Below, one piece after another: positions 27,034 through 36,600 of a stretch of 64,000 nucleotides of DNA; positions within the stretch are counted from its first letter, which is position 1, and every line of letters starts with the position of its first letter. The DNA is from Chlorobiota bacterium. Its GTDB lineage: Bacteria; Bacteroidota; Ignavibacteria; OLB7. Position numbers and translations under genes: made by a program. The DNA lies in assembly GCA_016788565.1 (NCBI GenBank), contig JAEUSP010000050.1, positions 1 to 64,000 on the forward strand, in the 5' to 3' direction. The notes beneath the pieces were generated by a model. That model was given only the letters and a program-made list of their open reading frames with translations, had not been told where the DNA came from and ran no database searches.

Positions 27034-29412
27034 TTATCGGAACTCCACGCGAATTCCCAAGCCAAGCAGCCTTCCGGGAAGTTCGGGAAGTTGTGAGTCG
27101 GTGTGGTCAAGAAGATTTTCGGCAGTGGCAAAGGCTGTCAGCCAGGACCCGAGTTGCTTGCTTACCGAAGCATTCCAGAGCATGTAGCCGGTGTGATACT
27201 CGGCAGCATCATCCAAGACTCCATTGCTGTTGGCATCGGCATAACCGTAGCGTCCGCGCAAGGCGGTGCGAAGCGTGGCCGTGATGCCGGTGGCGGTATC
27301 GTTGTAGCTAATGCGTAGCGTGCCGCTGTGGCGCGACCGATTGAACAGCCCGCCATACTCCACCGCTTGCACAGCCCGCACCACTCCGGTTGTTCCTACT
27401 TTCTGGACCTCACCCCGCGCAATGCTCTCCTGCTCTTCCAAGCTGAAGCAATCCAGAAATTGGTAGGAGGCTGCAAGTGTCATCCCGACCAACGGCTCCC
27501 AACGGGCTTCGGCGCTGGCCCCTTGCGTCACCACACGCTCCAGATTGAAGTAGCTGAAGGCATATTGGCCATTGGTTTTCACGGCAAAGGCGGTAGCTTC
27601 AATAAGGTCGTGAATGCGGTTGTGGAAAAGGTCAAGCGTCAGGCGCAAATCGGGATGGGGAACAGCTTGGAATCCGATGCCAAGCGCAACTGAGCTTTCC
27701 GGGCGAAGCACTGTGTTCCCTTCCACGTCGCGCAGCATTTGCTGAATCTTCCCTTCATCACGCAGGCGGTTGACCGCTTGCAGCAATCCCACCGAACCAA
27801 ATGCGCTGTAGCCAACGGTGGGGTTGGTAAAATCAAGATAGAGTTGTTGCGATGTCGGAGCCTTAAAACCGCTTCCTGCCGAAAGGCGAACGGTTCCCCA
27901 CTCAATCGGCTTGTAGAGGAGCGAAAGCCGTGGGCTAAGGTGTGCGGCGTAGTCGCTGTGGGAATCGAACCGAAGGCCAGCAACAAGCCCGAACTCAGCA
28001 TTGGGCTGCCACTGATGCTGTGCCAGCAGATGGGCATTTGTTGCGGTGCGAACCCCACCGGCAATCAGTTCAGCCTCCACCGATTCTGCCGCGACACCTC
28101 CCCCTACGGTCAAGTAGTGTTCTTCATTTGGCGACCACTCGGCAACAACCTCTCCTTTGGTTAGCCCTTGATTGAAGATGCTGCGATAGTAGTTGGCAAA
28201 AGCCGTGTCGGTTGGGGAGGTCAGGATGCTTTCCGTTGCGTAGCGTGTTGCGTAGAAACTGCCTTGAAGTCGCAAGACTGAACTAACAGCATAGCCAATT
28301 TTACCGGAGACATTGAACTCATCTAATGCTCCCCGATCATCAAATAGAACCGTATCTGAGCCGAACACCAGATCAGCTTGACTGCTGCTCCGTTCGGCAG
28401 AAAATTTTCCACTGATGGAAAGATCAATCGCAGAGGTGAGGGGAGTCGCGGCCAGCGCAGAGAGTGAGTAGTTGTTGAATGGCGCAACCGTTGGCGACAG
28501 AGTTGCGGGATGAAGGTCGTAGCCATCGGAGCCAAGATATCCGCCAAAGAACCGCACCCCCACTTCGCCAATTTTTCCTTCGCCGTTCAGCGTAAAATTT
28601 TTCCGGCCATTGGTTCCGTACTCTGCCGATCCCGACAGTTGCGGAACGCGCCCTGGCCTGCGGGAGATAAGGTTAATCACCCCAGCCAGTGCTTCGCTGC
28701 CGTACAGCGAGCTAAAAGGGCCTTTTACAATTTCCACTCTTTCCAAATCTCCAACCATAAAGCGGTCAAGGCTCAGGGTTCCGGCAGTGCGGCCAATGGC
28801 TGGCTCGCCATCAATCAGAATTAAGGTGTAGGCTGGGTCAAGGCCTTGCATCTGCACCCCTTGTCCGTGGTCGTTGATGATGGCCAGCCCAGGCTGCTCG
28901 GCAAGTACATCGCCGAGCAGCCTTGCGCCTTGCGAACGCATCTCACGTGCGGTGACAACCGTCGCAGAAGTTGGCGACGTGGAGAGTTCGCGAACCGAAC
29001 GGGTAGCCGTCACCACAACCTCACTTGTGGCCAACGATTGCTCCCGAAGCACAATACGGACTGGCTGTGCTGTTGTAGGTGTGGGAAGTGTCACGGAAAT
29101 GGTTTCAGGATAAAACCCAACCCGTGTTGCCGTAAGGGTGTAGATTCCATCATCAACAGCCGTGATCGTAAACTCGCCGTTTGCTGTGGTGGTAGTGTGG
29201 CGGTCGCTCCCCTTCTGCTGACCAACCAATCGAACCGTGCAGAAAGGGAGCGGATCACCTTGTTCATCAACGATAGTTCCCTGAAAAGCATTGGTGGATT
29301 GGGCAACGGTCTGCACACTGAGAAAACAGATCAAGAAGCAGAAGCCCACCAACAGGCGTTGCCAATGGGTAGCCACTACGGAAAGCTGCAAGGAGAAATG
29401 GGATATGGGCAT
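27034..29412 (-). CDS. hmuR: TonB-dependent haem receptor
   Basis: 792 residues from the ATG at 29412. The frame continues to a TTG at 29463, but the signal peptide (LLVGFCFLICFLSVQTVAQ) fits the ATG. Residues ~40-125 form a carboxypeptidase-like regulatory domain (GTIVDEQGDPLPFCTVRLVG). The plug follows (LLGDVLAEQPGLAIINDHGQGVQMQGL, then VEIVKGPFSSLYGSEALAGVINLISR). The barrel ends in LGLGIRVEFR. This is the outer-membrane gate of the operon, taking haem from HmuY and importing it with TonB energy. The haem specificity comes from operon context. First gene of the operon, under the palindrome-containing divergent control region. Confidence 0.88.
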   Translation of the reverse strand: MPISHFSLQLSVVATHWQRLLVGFCFLICFLSVQTVAQSTNAFQGTIVDEQGDPLPFCTVRLVGQQKGSDRHTTTTANGEFTITAVDDGIYTLTATRVGFYPETISVTLPTPTTAQPVRIVLREQSLATSEVVVTATRSVRELSTSPTSATVVTAREMRSQGARLLGDVLAEQPGLAIINDHGQGVQMQGLDPAYTLILIDGEPAIGRTAGTLSLDRFMVGDLERVEIVKGPFSSLYGSEALAGVINLISRRPGRVPQLSGSAEYGTNGRKNFTLNGEGKIGEVGVRFFGGYLGSDGYDLHPATLSPTVAPFNNYSLSALAATPLTSAIDLSISGKFSAERSSSQADLVFGSDTVLFDDRGALDEFNVSGKIGYAVSSVLRLQGSFYATRYATESILTSPTDTAFANYYRSIFNQGLTKGEVVAEWSPNEEHYLTVGGGVAAESVEAELIAGGVRTATNAHLLAQHQWQPNAEFGLVAGLRFDSHSDYAAHLSPRLSLLYKPIEWGTVRLSAGSGFKAPTSQQLYLDFTNPTVGYSAFGSVGLLQAVNRLRDEGKIQQMLRDVEGNTVLRPESSVALGIGFQAVPHPDLRLTLDLFHNRIHDLIEATAFAVKTNGQYAFSYFNLERVVTQGASAEARWEPLVGMTLAASYQFLDCFSLEEQESIARGEVQKVGTTGVVRAVQAVEYGGLFNRSRHSGTLRISYNDTATGITATLRTALRGRYGYADANSNGVLDDAAEYHTGYMLWNASVSKQLGSWLTAFATAENLLDHTDSQLPELPGRLLGLGIRVEFR

Positions 29413-29451
29413 CTGGGCTGTGCGGGAAATCGCTGATTGTTGAATCGTTGG

Positions 29452-29459
29452 CAAAAATA
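29452..29459 (-). promoter_or_regulatory. Bacteroidota-like -7 box for hmuR
   Basis: On the minus strand TATTTTTG fits the TAnnTTTG consensus. A TTTG on the same strand (29487-29484) lies 24 nt upstream and is part of the palindrome, so a bound repressor would block this promoter. Confidence 0.4.
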
Positions 29460-29462
29460 GCA

Positions 29463-29495
29463 ATTTCTTATTTGGATTAAGTTCAAATAAGAAAT
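29463..29495. promoter_or_regulatory. 12-bp inverted repeat in the divergent hmuR/porin control region
   Basis: ATTTCTTATTTG (29463-29474) and CAAATAAGAAAT (29484-29495) are perfect complements separated by 9 bp. It lies in the only non-coding stretch between the haem operon and the divergent porin-imelysin-dihaem operon. A regulator binding here, for instance a Fur-family or haem-responsive repressor, could control both. Regulator identity is inference. Confidence 0.65.
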
Positions 29496-29533
29496 ATTTA
29501 CATTTTTGGACTTAGTTTAGATTAGCAGACGGT

Positions 29534-29541
29534 TAATTTTG
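29534..29541 (+). promoter_or_regulatory. Bacteroidota-like -7 box for the porin operon
   Basis: TAATTTTG matches TAnnTTTG exactly. A TTG at 29506-29508 lies about 25 nt upstream, similar to the spacing on the opposite strand. The start codon at 29587 is 45 bp further on. Confidence 0.4.
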
Positions 29542-29586
29542 CAACTCCCTGATCCAACCGTTGGTGAGTTTCTACAAAACAACCGT

Positions 29587-30891
29587 ATGCCCGTACTTCT
29601 TTCCCGCTTCCGTTGGCAGCTACTTCTACTGATACTTGCAAGCATCAGCATCCTTACCCAATCAGCAACCGCCCAATTTGACCGATTCTCGGTTGAGGGA
29701 TATGGCATCATCAACTACTACAAGTTCTGGTGGGATACCGACCTCCCACGCCGTGCTGCATTTGACTTAGAACGGTTTGCTATCGAGCCAGAGTACCGCG
29801 TGAACGACAAGATCAAGCTGGAGGCGGAGATTGAGTTTGAGCATGGTGGAACCGGAAGCACCATGGAGTTCGATAAGCTGGAGGAATTCGGCGAATACGA
29901 ACAGGAGACTGAAAAAGGCGGAGAAGTTGTGGTGGAAAAATTAGCCGCAATCCTTGAGTTCACGCCAGAGTTCAACCTGCGCGTGGGGCATTTTTATGTT
30001 CCTATCGGGCTAACCAATTCGGCTTATGAGCCAGGCGATTATTTCACGGTTGCACGCTCGGAGATGGAGTTCAACATAATCCCAGCAACATGGCACGAAA
30101 CCGGGGTTGAAGTCTTTGGCCAATGGAGTGGGCTGCGGTATCGCGCACAATTGGTCAACGGTCTGGATGCCACCGGATTCAGCTCGGCAAATTGGATCAT
30201 GCGAGGGCACCAAGGGAAATTCGAGATGATCAATGCCGAGAACATGGCTGTGGTGGGGCGGCTGGATTACCAGCTAAACGAGGGAGCTTCGGTTGGAGCC
30301 AGCGGATACTTCGGCAACAGTGCCGATAACCGCCCAAAACCAGACCTCACCGTCCCGGCTCACGTCACCATTGGCGAACTGCACGGCACACTTCAAGAAG
30401 GGCCATTCCTTGCGCGTGCAATGGCATTGTATGGTGCGTTAGAAAATGCCGGGGCAGTCTCCAAAGCCAACCGCAATCTTTCCAACAACCTCAACGTGAA
30501 ACGCTCCCCCGTTGGCAGCGCAGCACTTGGCTGGTATGCCGAAGCCGGCTACGATATCCTGCCATGGTTCTACACTCCCCCCAAAGCTGCAACGCCCGAC
30601 GAACCAACAGAAGAAGTAACCCACAAGCAGGAGGAAGAAGAGCACGATGCAGAGGAAAACAAACCAGCATTGCACCTGTTTGGACGGTATGAGTACTACG
30701 ACACCATGCACGAAGTCGCCGAAGGGATTTTCGACAACCCACGTTGGGAACGGAAGGTGTGGACCGTGGGATTGAACTACCGACTGAACCACAACCTCAC
30801 CTTCAAAGCCGACTTCACAAACCGCACGCTTGGCATTCCCACCGATAACGTTGAACAAACACTTGGGCTGGGAATGGGAGTAGAGTTTTGA
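29587..30891 (+). CDS. Outer-membrane porin of the imelysin operon
   Basis: 434 residues from the ATG at 29587. The frame opens earlier at a non-ATG codon, but the signal peptide (RFRWQLLLLILASISILTQSATAQ) begins here. The mature part resembles phosphate-selective porin-like barrels of Bacteroidota (FSVEGYGIINYYKF, VGHFYVPIGLTNSAYEPGDYFTVARSEMEFNIIPATWHETGVEV, ending LGLGMGVEF). A loop near residues ~340-365 is strikingly Glu/His-rich (HKQEEEEHDAEE) and might bind metal. It precedes the imelysin and di-haem genes, which fits a metal or iron uptake role; the substrate is unknown. Confidence 0.75.
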   Translation: MPVLLSRFRWQLLLLILASISILTQSATAQFDRFSVEGYGIINYYKFWWDTDLPRRAAFDLERFAIEPEYRVNDKIKLEAEIEFEHGGTGSTMEFDKLEEFGEYEQETEKGGEVVVEKLAAILEFTPEFNLRVGHFYVPIGLTNSAYEPGDYFTVARSEMEFNIIPATWHETGVEVFGQWSGLRYRAQLVNGLDATGFSSANWIMRGHQGKFEMINAENMAVVGRLDYQLNEGASVGASGYFGNSADNRPKPDLTVPAHVTIGELHGTLQEGPFLARAMALYGALENAGAVSKANRNLSNNLNVKRSPVGSAALGWYAEAGYDILPWFYTPPKAATPDEPTEEVTHKQEEEEHDAEENKPALHLFGRYEYYDTMHEVAEGIFDNPRWERKVWTVGLNYRLNHNLTFKADFTNRTLGIPTDNVEQTLGLGMGVEF

Positions 30892-30973
30892 GAGGGAGAA
30901 TTTTGAACTACTACTAAACGAAGAACGCAGCCAGCTTCTTCTTTTCAATGAAATCTGACAACCAATTTCCAAC

Positions 30974-32038
30974 ATGAACTACCGATTCCATCTCCCATTT
31001 GCTGCCGCCTTGTTGGCAGTTACCGTTGCGGCTTGTGGCGACTCATCCACCGAACCGGTGGATACCGGTGAGCAGCGCATCTCAGCCGTCTTGAACGACG
31101 CTGCCTACAAGGTGATCCTTCCCACCTACGTTGAGCTTGACCAAAAAGCCCAAACACTTGCCGACGCAGTTGCCGCGTTGCAATCCGGCATCACCGATGC
31201 AAAACTGGAAACCGCACGCCAGGCTTGGCGCGATGCTCGCCGCCCGTGGGAGCAAAGCGAAGGATTCCTGTTTGGCCCCGTGGACACCAAAGGGATTGAC
31301 CCAAGCATTGATAGCTGGCCAGTGAACAAAGTGGATTTGGATGCTGTGCTTGCCAGCGGAGCCACCCTTACCAAGGAGTACATTGATGGCTTAGAAGGAA
31401 CACTGAAAGGATTCCACACCATCGAGTATTTGATCTTTGGAGTCGGCGACACAAAACCAGCATCGGCAATGACCCCGCGCGAGATTGAGTACCTGGTGGC
31501 CGTGACGCAAAGCTTCAAAGGCGCAACCGCACAGTTGCGCCAATCGTGGGAAGCAACCGGCGACAACTTTGCTGCACAGCTTGCAAACGCTGGCGGAAGC
31601 AGCACCATCTACACCTCGCAGCGGAGCGGGCTGGAGGATATCATCGGCGGTATGGCCGCTATCTGTGATGAAGTCGCCAACGGTAAAATCAACGACCCAT
31701 TCACACAACAAGATCGCACGCTGGAAGAATCGCAGTTCAGCAACAACTCCAACGCTGATTTCCAGGACAACATCCGCAGTGTGAAGAACCTCTATCTGGG
31801 AACCTACGGGACCAACAGTGGGAAAGGAGTTAGCGAGTTGGTGGTTGCAAAAAACAGCACGTTGGATGCTCGCGTTCGTGCCGAAATTGATGCAGCGATT
31901 GCAGCCATTGGGGCAATGCAGCCCTCGTTTGGCGAAGCGATTTTCAGCAACAAAACCGCCGTCGAGGCCGCGCAAGCCGCGGTGCGGAAGCTGCAAGCAA
32001 CCTTCGATAACGAAGTAACCCAAACACTTCTACCATAA
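30974..32038 (+). CDS. Imelysin-family (M75-like) iron-uptake lipoprotein
   Basis: 354 residues. The lipobox TVAACG places the lipid Cys near residue 20. The imelysin core is present: YVELDQKAQTLADAV, then WRDARRPWEQSEGFLFGPV, then the GxHxxE motif as GFHTIEYLIFG near residue 146. Imelysin-like proteins are periplasmic or surface iron-regulated proteins, related to EfeO, whose exact role in iron acquisition is not settled. It follows the porin (82 bp gap) and precedes the di-haem protein (16 bp gap). The imelysin/di-haem pairing is a known iron-regulated arrangement in proteobacteria. Confidence 0.88.
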   Translation: MNYRFHLPFAAALLAVTVAACGDSSTEPVDTGEQRISAVLNDAAYKVILPTYVELDQKAQTLADAVAALQSGITDAKLETARQAWRDARRPWEQSEGFLFGPVDTKGIDPSIDSWPVNKVDLDAVLASGATLTKEYIDGLEGTLKGFHTIEYLIFGVGDTKPASAMTPREIEYLVAVTQSFKGATAQLRQSWEATGDNFAAQLANAGGSSTIYTSQRSGLEDIIGGMAAICDEVANGKINDPFTQQDRTLEESQFSNNSNADFQDNIRSVKNLYLGTYGTNSGKGVSELVVAKNSTLDARVRAEIDAAIAAIGAMQPSFGEAIFSNKTAVEAAQAAVRKLQATFDNEVTQTLLP

Positions 32039-32053
32039 TCCCTTCCACTCGCC

Positions 32054-33442
32054 ATGATAACCTCTCGCCATCGTATCACAACAGCTGCTCTGCTTGGTTT
32101 GGCACTGGTTGCCGGATGTGGCAACGATTCCACAACCGAGCCAACCCCGCCAACCGCTACCGATGCACATTCCGGTGGCGAAACAACCATCTTCAACGCA
32201 TCCAGCGCGGCGTTTTCCTTCCCGGCTCCAAACCTTGATGGCAGCGCGTTCAATCTTCATACAGAAGGGGATGCCGCGTTCGAGGCCACATTCGTCACCG
32301 CCCCGGCCAACGTTAATGCTGGCTTGGGGCCGGTGTATAACAACACTTCCTGCATTGGTTGCCATGCCCGCGACGGGCGCGGCCGCCCACCGTTGGCCGA
32401 CGAGAATTTCAGTTCGATGCTCTTCCGCATCAGTATCCCCGGTGCCGACGCTCAGGGGGGGCCAAATCCGGTCCCGGGGTTCGGCGGGCAGTTGCAGGAT
32501 CGTGGTGTGTTCGGAATTCCAGCCGAAGGAAAAGTGAACGTCACCTACATTGATCGGCAAGGAACGTTTGCTGATGGGCTTCCCTACACACTGCGTGAAC
32601 CGCGCTATGTTGTGGCCTCCTCCTACCGCCCCATTCCGGCTGGGATGATGATCTCGCCACGGGTTGCCCCGCCAGTGTTTGGCTTGGGCCTGCTGGAAGC
32701 AATTCCTGAATCGGCGTTGCTTGCCAATGCCGACCCAAGCGACCAGAACGGTGATGGGATCAGCGGGCGCGCTAACTACGTTTGGGATGCACAAGCGGAC
32801 CGCACCACCATTGGGCGGTTTGGCTGGAAAGCCGGCGCACCAAGCCTTCTGCAGCAAGCCGCCGCAGCCTACAACAACGATATGGGGATCACCAGCACAA
32901 TGTTCAAGCTGGAAACCTGCCACGGCCAAACCCAATGCGACACCAGCAGCGATGACCCTGAAGTTGACTTGCAAACATTGAAAGCCGCCGCCCATTACAC
33001 CGCAACCCTTGCCGTCCCGGCGCGCCGTGGATTAAACGACACTCGGGTTCAGCGTGGCGAAGTTGTGTTCCGCGCAGCCAACTGCAACCGCTGCCACATG
33101 GAAACCTTGCAGACGGGAGTTGCCCCCAATGCCCCCTATCTTTCCAACCAAACCATTCATCCCTACACCGACCTTCTGCTTCACGATATGGGGGATGAGC
33201 TTGCCGACAACCGCCCCGATTACCTTGCCGACGGGCGCGAGTGGCGAACCCCGCCATTGTGGGGAATTGGCCTGACCCGCATCGTAAGCGGCCACACCTT
33301 CTTCCTGCACGATGGCCGCGCCCGCGACCTGATGGAAGCAATCCTGTGGCACGGCGGGGAAGCCGCCACCGCACGCAACTACGTCCAACAACTCCCCCGT
33401 GCCGACCGCGACGCGCTGATTGCGTTTTTGGAGTCGTTGTAA
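32054..33442 (+). CDS. Di-haem c-type oxidoreductase (DHOR/DUF1111 family)
   Basis: 462 residues. A lipoprotein-type signal ends VAGCG. Two c-haem attachment motifs: CIGCH near residue 100 and CNRCH near 345. Family hallmarks include DGRGRPP after the first haem site, GLGLLEAIPE, DQNGDGISGRANYVWD, GRFGWKAGAPSLLQQ, and LHDGRARDLMEAILWHGGEA at the C-terminus. This family of thiol-oxidoreductase-like proteins is often encoded with imelysins; it may change the redox state of iron in the periplasm. Last gene of the operon, followed by a strong terminator. Confidence 0.88.
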   Translation: MITSRHRITTAALLGLALVAGCGNDSTTEPTPPTATDAHSGGETTIFNASSAAFSFPAPNLDGSAFNLHTEGDAAFEATFVTAPANVNAGLGPVYNNTSCIGCHARDGRGRPPLADENFSSMLFRISIPGADAQGGPNPVPGFGGQLQDRGVFGIPAEGKVNVTYIDRQGTFADGLPYTLREPRYVVASSYRPIPAGMMISPRVAPPVFGLGLLEAIPESALLANADPSDQNGDGISGRANYVWDAQADRTTIGRFGWKAGAPSLLQQAAAAYNNDMGITSTMFKLETCHGQTQCDTSSDDPEVDLQTLKAAAHYTATLAVPARRGLNDTRVQRGEVVFRAANCNRCHMETLQTGVAPNAPYLSNQTIHPYTDLLLHDMGDELADNRPDYLADGREWRTPPLWGIGLTRIVSGHTFFLHDGRARDLMEAILWHGGEAATARNYVQQLPRADRDALIAFLESL

Positions 33443-33509
33443 TGCGGGCGGGCGTGTGCCAGATATGAGATAATCATATCCCTACAACCCCGTGTGATGC
33501 TCTATTTCC

Positions 33510-33550
33510 ATCCCCACCGATGCGCCGTGCATCGGTGGGGATGCGTTTTT
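33510..33550 (+). terminator. Rho-independent terminator of the imelysin operon
   Basis: A 14-bp perfect stem (ATCCCCACCGATGC at 33510-33523, complement 33529-33542) has a 5-nt loop and is followed by GCGTTTTT. Confidence 0.9.
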
Positions 33551-33668
33551 CCGGGCTGGCGATGCGGCTTGCCGTTACTTTGGCATTCCAAATAATCGGC
33601 CAACCATACCAGCAGTTAGAACCCTCCTTCTGGGTTGGCCTTCCTTTGATTGAACACGGCAAATCGCA

Positions 33669-36600
33669 ATGCACAACTGCTCTCGGCTATCACTGATGTT
33701 GTTCACCACCATTCTTGTTGTTGCTACTCGCCAACTTTCAGCCCAGCCAGCCAGCGGACCAATGGTGGATGCCCACGGACACATGGGGTTGGGCACCCTG
33801 CAACCCCATCCATCAGCACTGCTGGACCTCACTTCCACATCTGCTGGATTTCTTCTGCCACGCCTCTCTTCGGCTGAGCGTAATGCCATTGCTTCACCTG
33901 CCACAGGGTTGATGATCTTCAACTCTTCACTCAACCAACTTGAGGTCAATACTGGCACTTCTTTTGCTCCTGTCTGGAGTGCTATCCTCACCAGCGGAAG
34001 CTCCTCCGTCTGGTTCACCAACGGCAATAACATCTCCGTTGGGGGAACCGCCGTGAACCAGCAGTTCATTGGAACCATTGCAGGGAACTCCCAACCGTTC
34101 GTTGTTGCCACTAATGGTATCGAACGGCTTCGGTTGGTTTCCACAGGCGAGCTTGGCGTTGGTATCGTCGCGCCAACGCCAAGCCGCTTGCTGGATGTTG
34201 CCGGATTGCCGGGTGTGGCCAATATCCGGCTTCGCTCACTTGCTGCCGCTCCGTTGCTTGCGCCGATTGACCCCAACGATGGAGTTGTGGTTGCCGATGC
34301 CAACGGCGATCTGGAAAAACGTGACCCATCCGCGCTTGGCCTTGCCGCAGCCAACGAGCCGTTTCTCAGTTTTGCCCCCGATGCTGGGTCATTAACAAAC
34401 AACCGTGTTGCAGTTGCCGGAACTGGTATCGGCATCGCTGTTGGCGGAGCCGACGATGGAGCTTTTACGATCAACAACGCCGGGGTGCTCTCGGCAACCG
34501 GAACCGCCAACCGTGTGCTGGTCAATGGAACCACCGGAGCAGCACAAACCGGAAGCATCACGCTCTCGGCCCCGCAGGACATCCACGCTGGGGCATCGCC
34601 AACATTTGTTGGGATGACCCTGACAGGCCTGGCCCCAAGCCGCATCGTCCGAACCGATGGCTCCTTTGGGCTAACCACAGGCGCGGTGGACCTTGCTGGC
34701 GGAGCCACCGAAGTCACTGGTGTGTTGCCGATTGCCAACGGCGGAACCAACAGCGGCGCTGCGCTGAGCAACAATCGCATCATGGTCTCCAGCGGTGGTG
34801 CAATCGTTGAATCCGCAGCGTTGGGGAATGGAGAGTTGTTCATCGGCTCGGCAGGGAACCTTCCGGTTGCCGGGACTATCAGCGGAACAAGCAATCAGAT
34901 CAATGTTGGCAGTGGGGCCGGAAGCATCACTCTATCAACACCTCAAGACATCCACACTGGAGCATCGCCAACATTTGCCAATGCGAACCTGACTGGGCTT
35001 CCCGCTGGCAGTAGTTTCACCAACCTCGTGGTATCTAACGGTGGGTTGCTCCAGACGCGCACTATCGCTTCATTAGGTTCATTCTGGGAACTGAGCGGCA
35101 ACGCCATCGCAGCAAGCAATGTGCTGGGAACCACAAACGCCCAGGATTTGAACATCGTCACTGGCGGAACGGCGAACATCAGGGTGAGCATTGACGATGC
35201 GACTGGGCTGGTGAATGTTCGGACAAGTCTGGATGTTGACGGCACGCTGAACACCGACGCAGCCACCACGCTGAACGGAACCGTTGGATTGGGGGATGGA
35301 ACCGGAGCCGACAACATCATCATCAGCCCCGGAATCGGGAACGCGGTGTTGCAGTACGCACCGTTCAACCAGGCAGGAAGCGACCGGATTCTGAAAACAG
35401 AGGCCAGCACAGGGGTGGTTCAAGCCGCCACCGCAGGCAGTGATTACGAGCTACCGCTGACGTTTGGCAACGGGCTAACGCGCAGCGGAAACGCGGTGGC
35501 TTTGGGGGGCGCGCTGACGGGTGCAACAGCAATCAACAAAAGTGGAAACGCTTTAACGCTAAGTGGCGGTGGTGATGTGGTAATCAGCGGAGGAAATGTG
35601 GGAATTGGGGGAACACCAACGGCCAACCGAAGCCTTGAAGTGACGGGAACCCCGGGAACGGCGAACGTACGATTCGGCTCGGTATCGGGAAGCAGCCTTG
35701 CCGGCCCGCTGGTGGCCACCAGCGATGGAGTATTGATTGCCGACGCAAACGGCGACCTGCGGAAGGTAGATCCAAGCGAAATTGGCGGCGGCGATAGCTG
35801 GAAACTGATTGGAAACAGCGGAACGAACCCTTCCACAAATTTTTTAGGAACGACAGATTCGGTGGATATGGTGGTTCGGACAAATATGGTGGAGCGTGCG
35901 CGGATAACCGCACGCGGATATGTGGGGATTGGAATCGCCCCAGCGGCCACTTCTCGGCTGACGGTTGATAGTGCCATCAGCACCGGAACGCACTTCAGCA
36001 TTGCCCAGAAACATATCCTTAGCACCCGCAACGAAAGTGTGCGTGCAGGGCTTGCTGCAGGGGAAAATCTTAGCACCGGAAGCAGCAGCCTGTTTGTCGG
36101 CGACAGTGCTGGATATGCGGCCACCACAGCACGCTACAACACATTTATTGGCTATCGCGCTGGCCAAAGCAACGACACCGCATCGCGCGGGACATTTGTT
36201 GGCCACCACGCGGGGCAGCACAACATTGCCCCGAACAATACTTACATCGGCAGCAACGCAGGGGTAGCTTCAACCACCGGCCACGACAACACCTTTGTTG
36301 GCGAAAGTGCTGGAAGCGAAAACACCACTGGGTTCTTCAACACCTTTGTTGGAATGCACGCGGGATTTTCCAATGATACGGGCGTATCGAACACCTTCAT
36401 CGGCTACTTTGCTGGGCATGACAACCTTGTTGATGGCAACACCTTTCTGGGCTTCCGCGCCGGGCGGCGCAACACAATCGGTATTGCCAACTCCTTCTTT
36501 GGAGTCAATGCCGGCCTTAGCAACACCACTGGCCAGCTTAACGCATTTTTTGGGCATAACGCAGGTGCCGATAATCAAACCGGAACAAGCAATACGTTTA

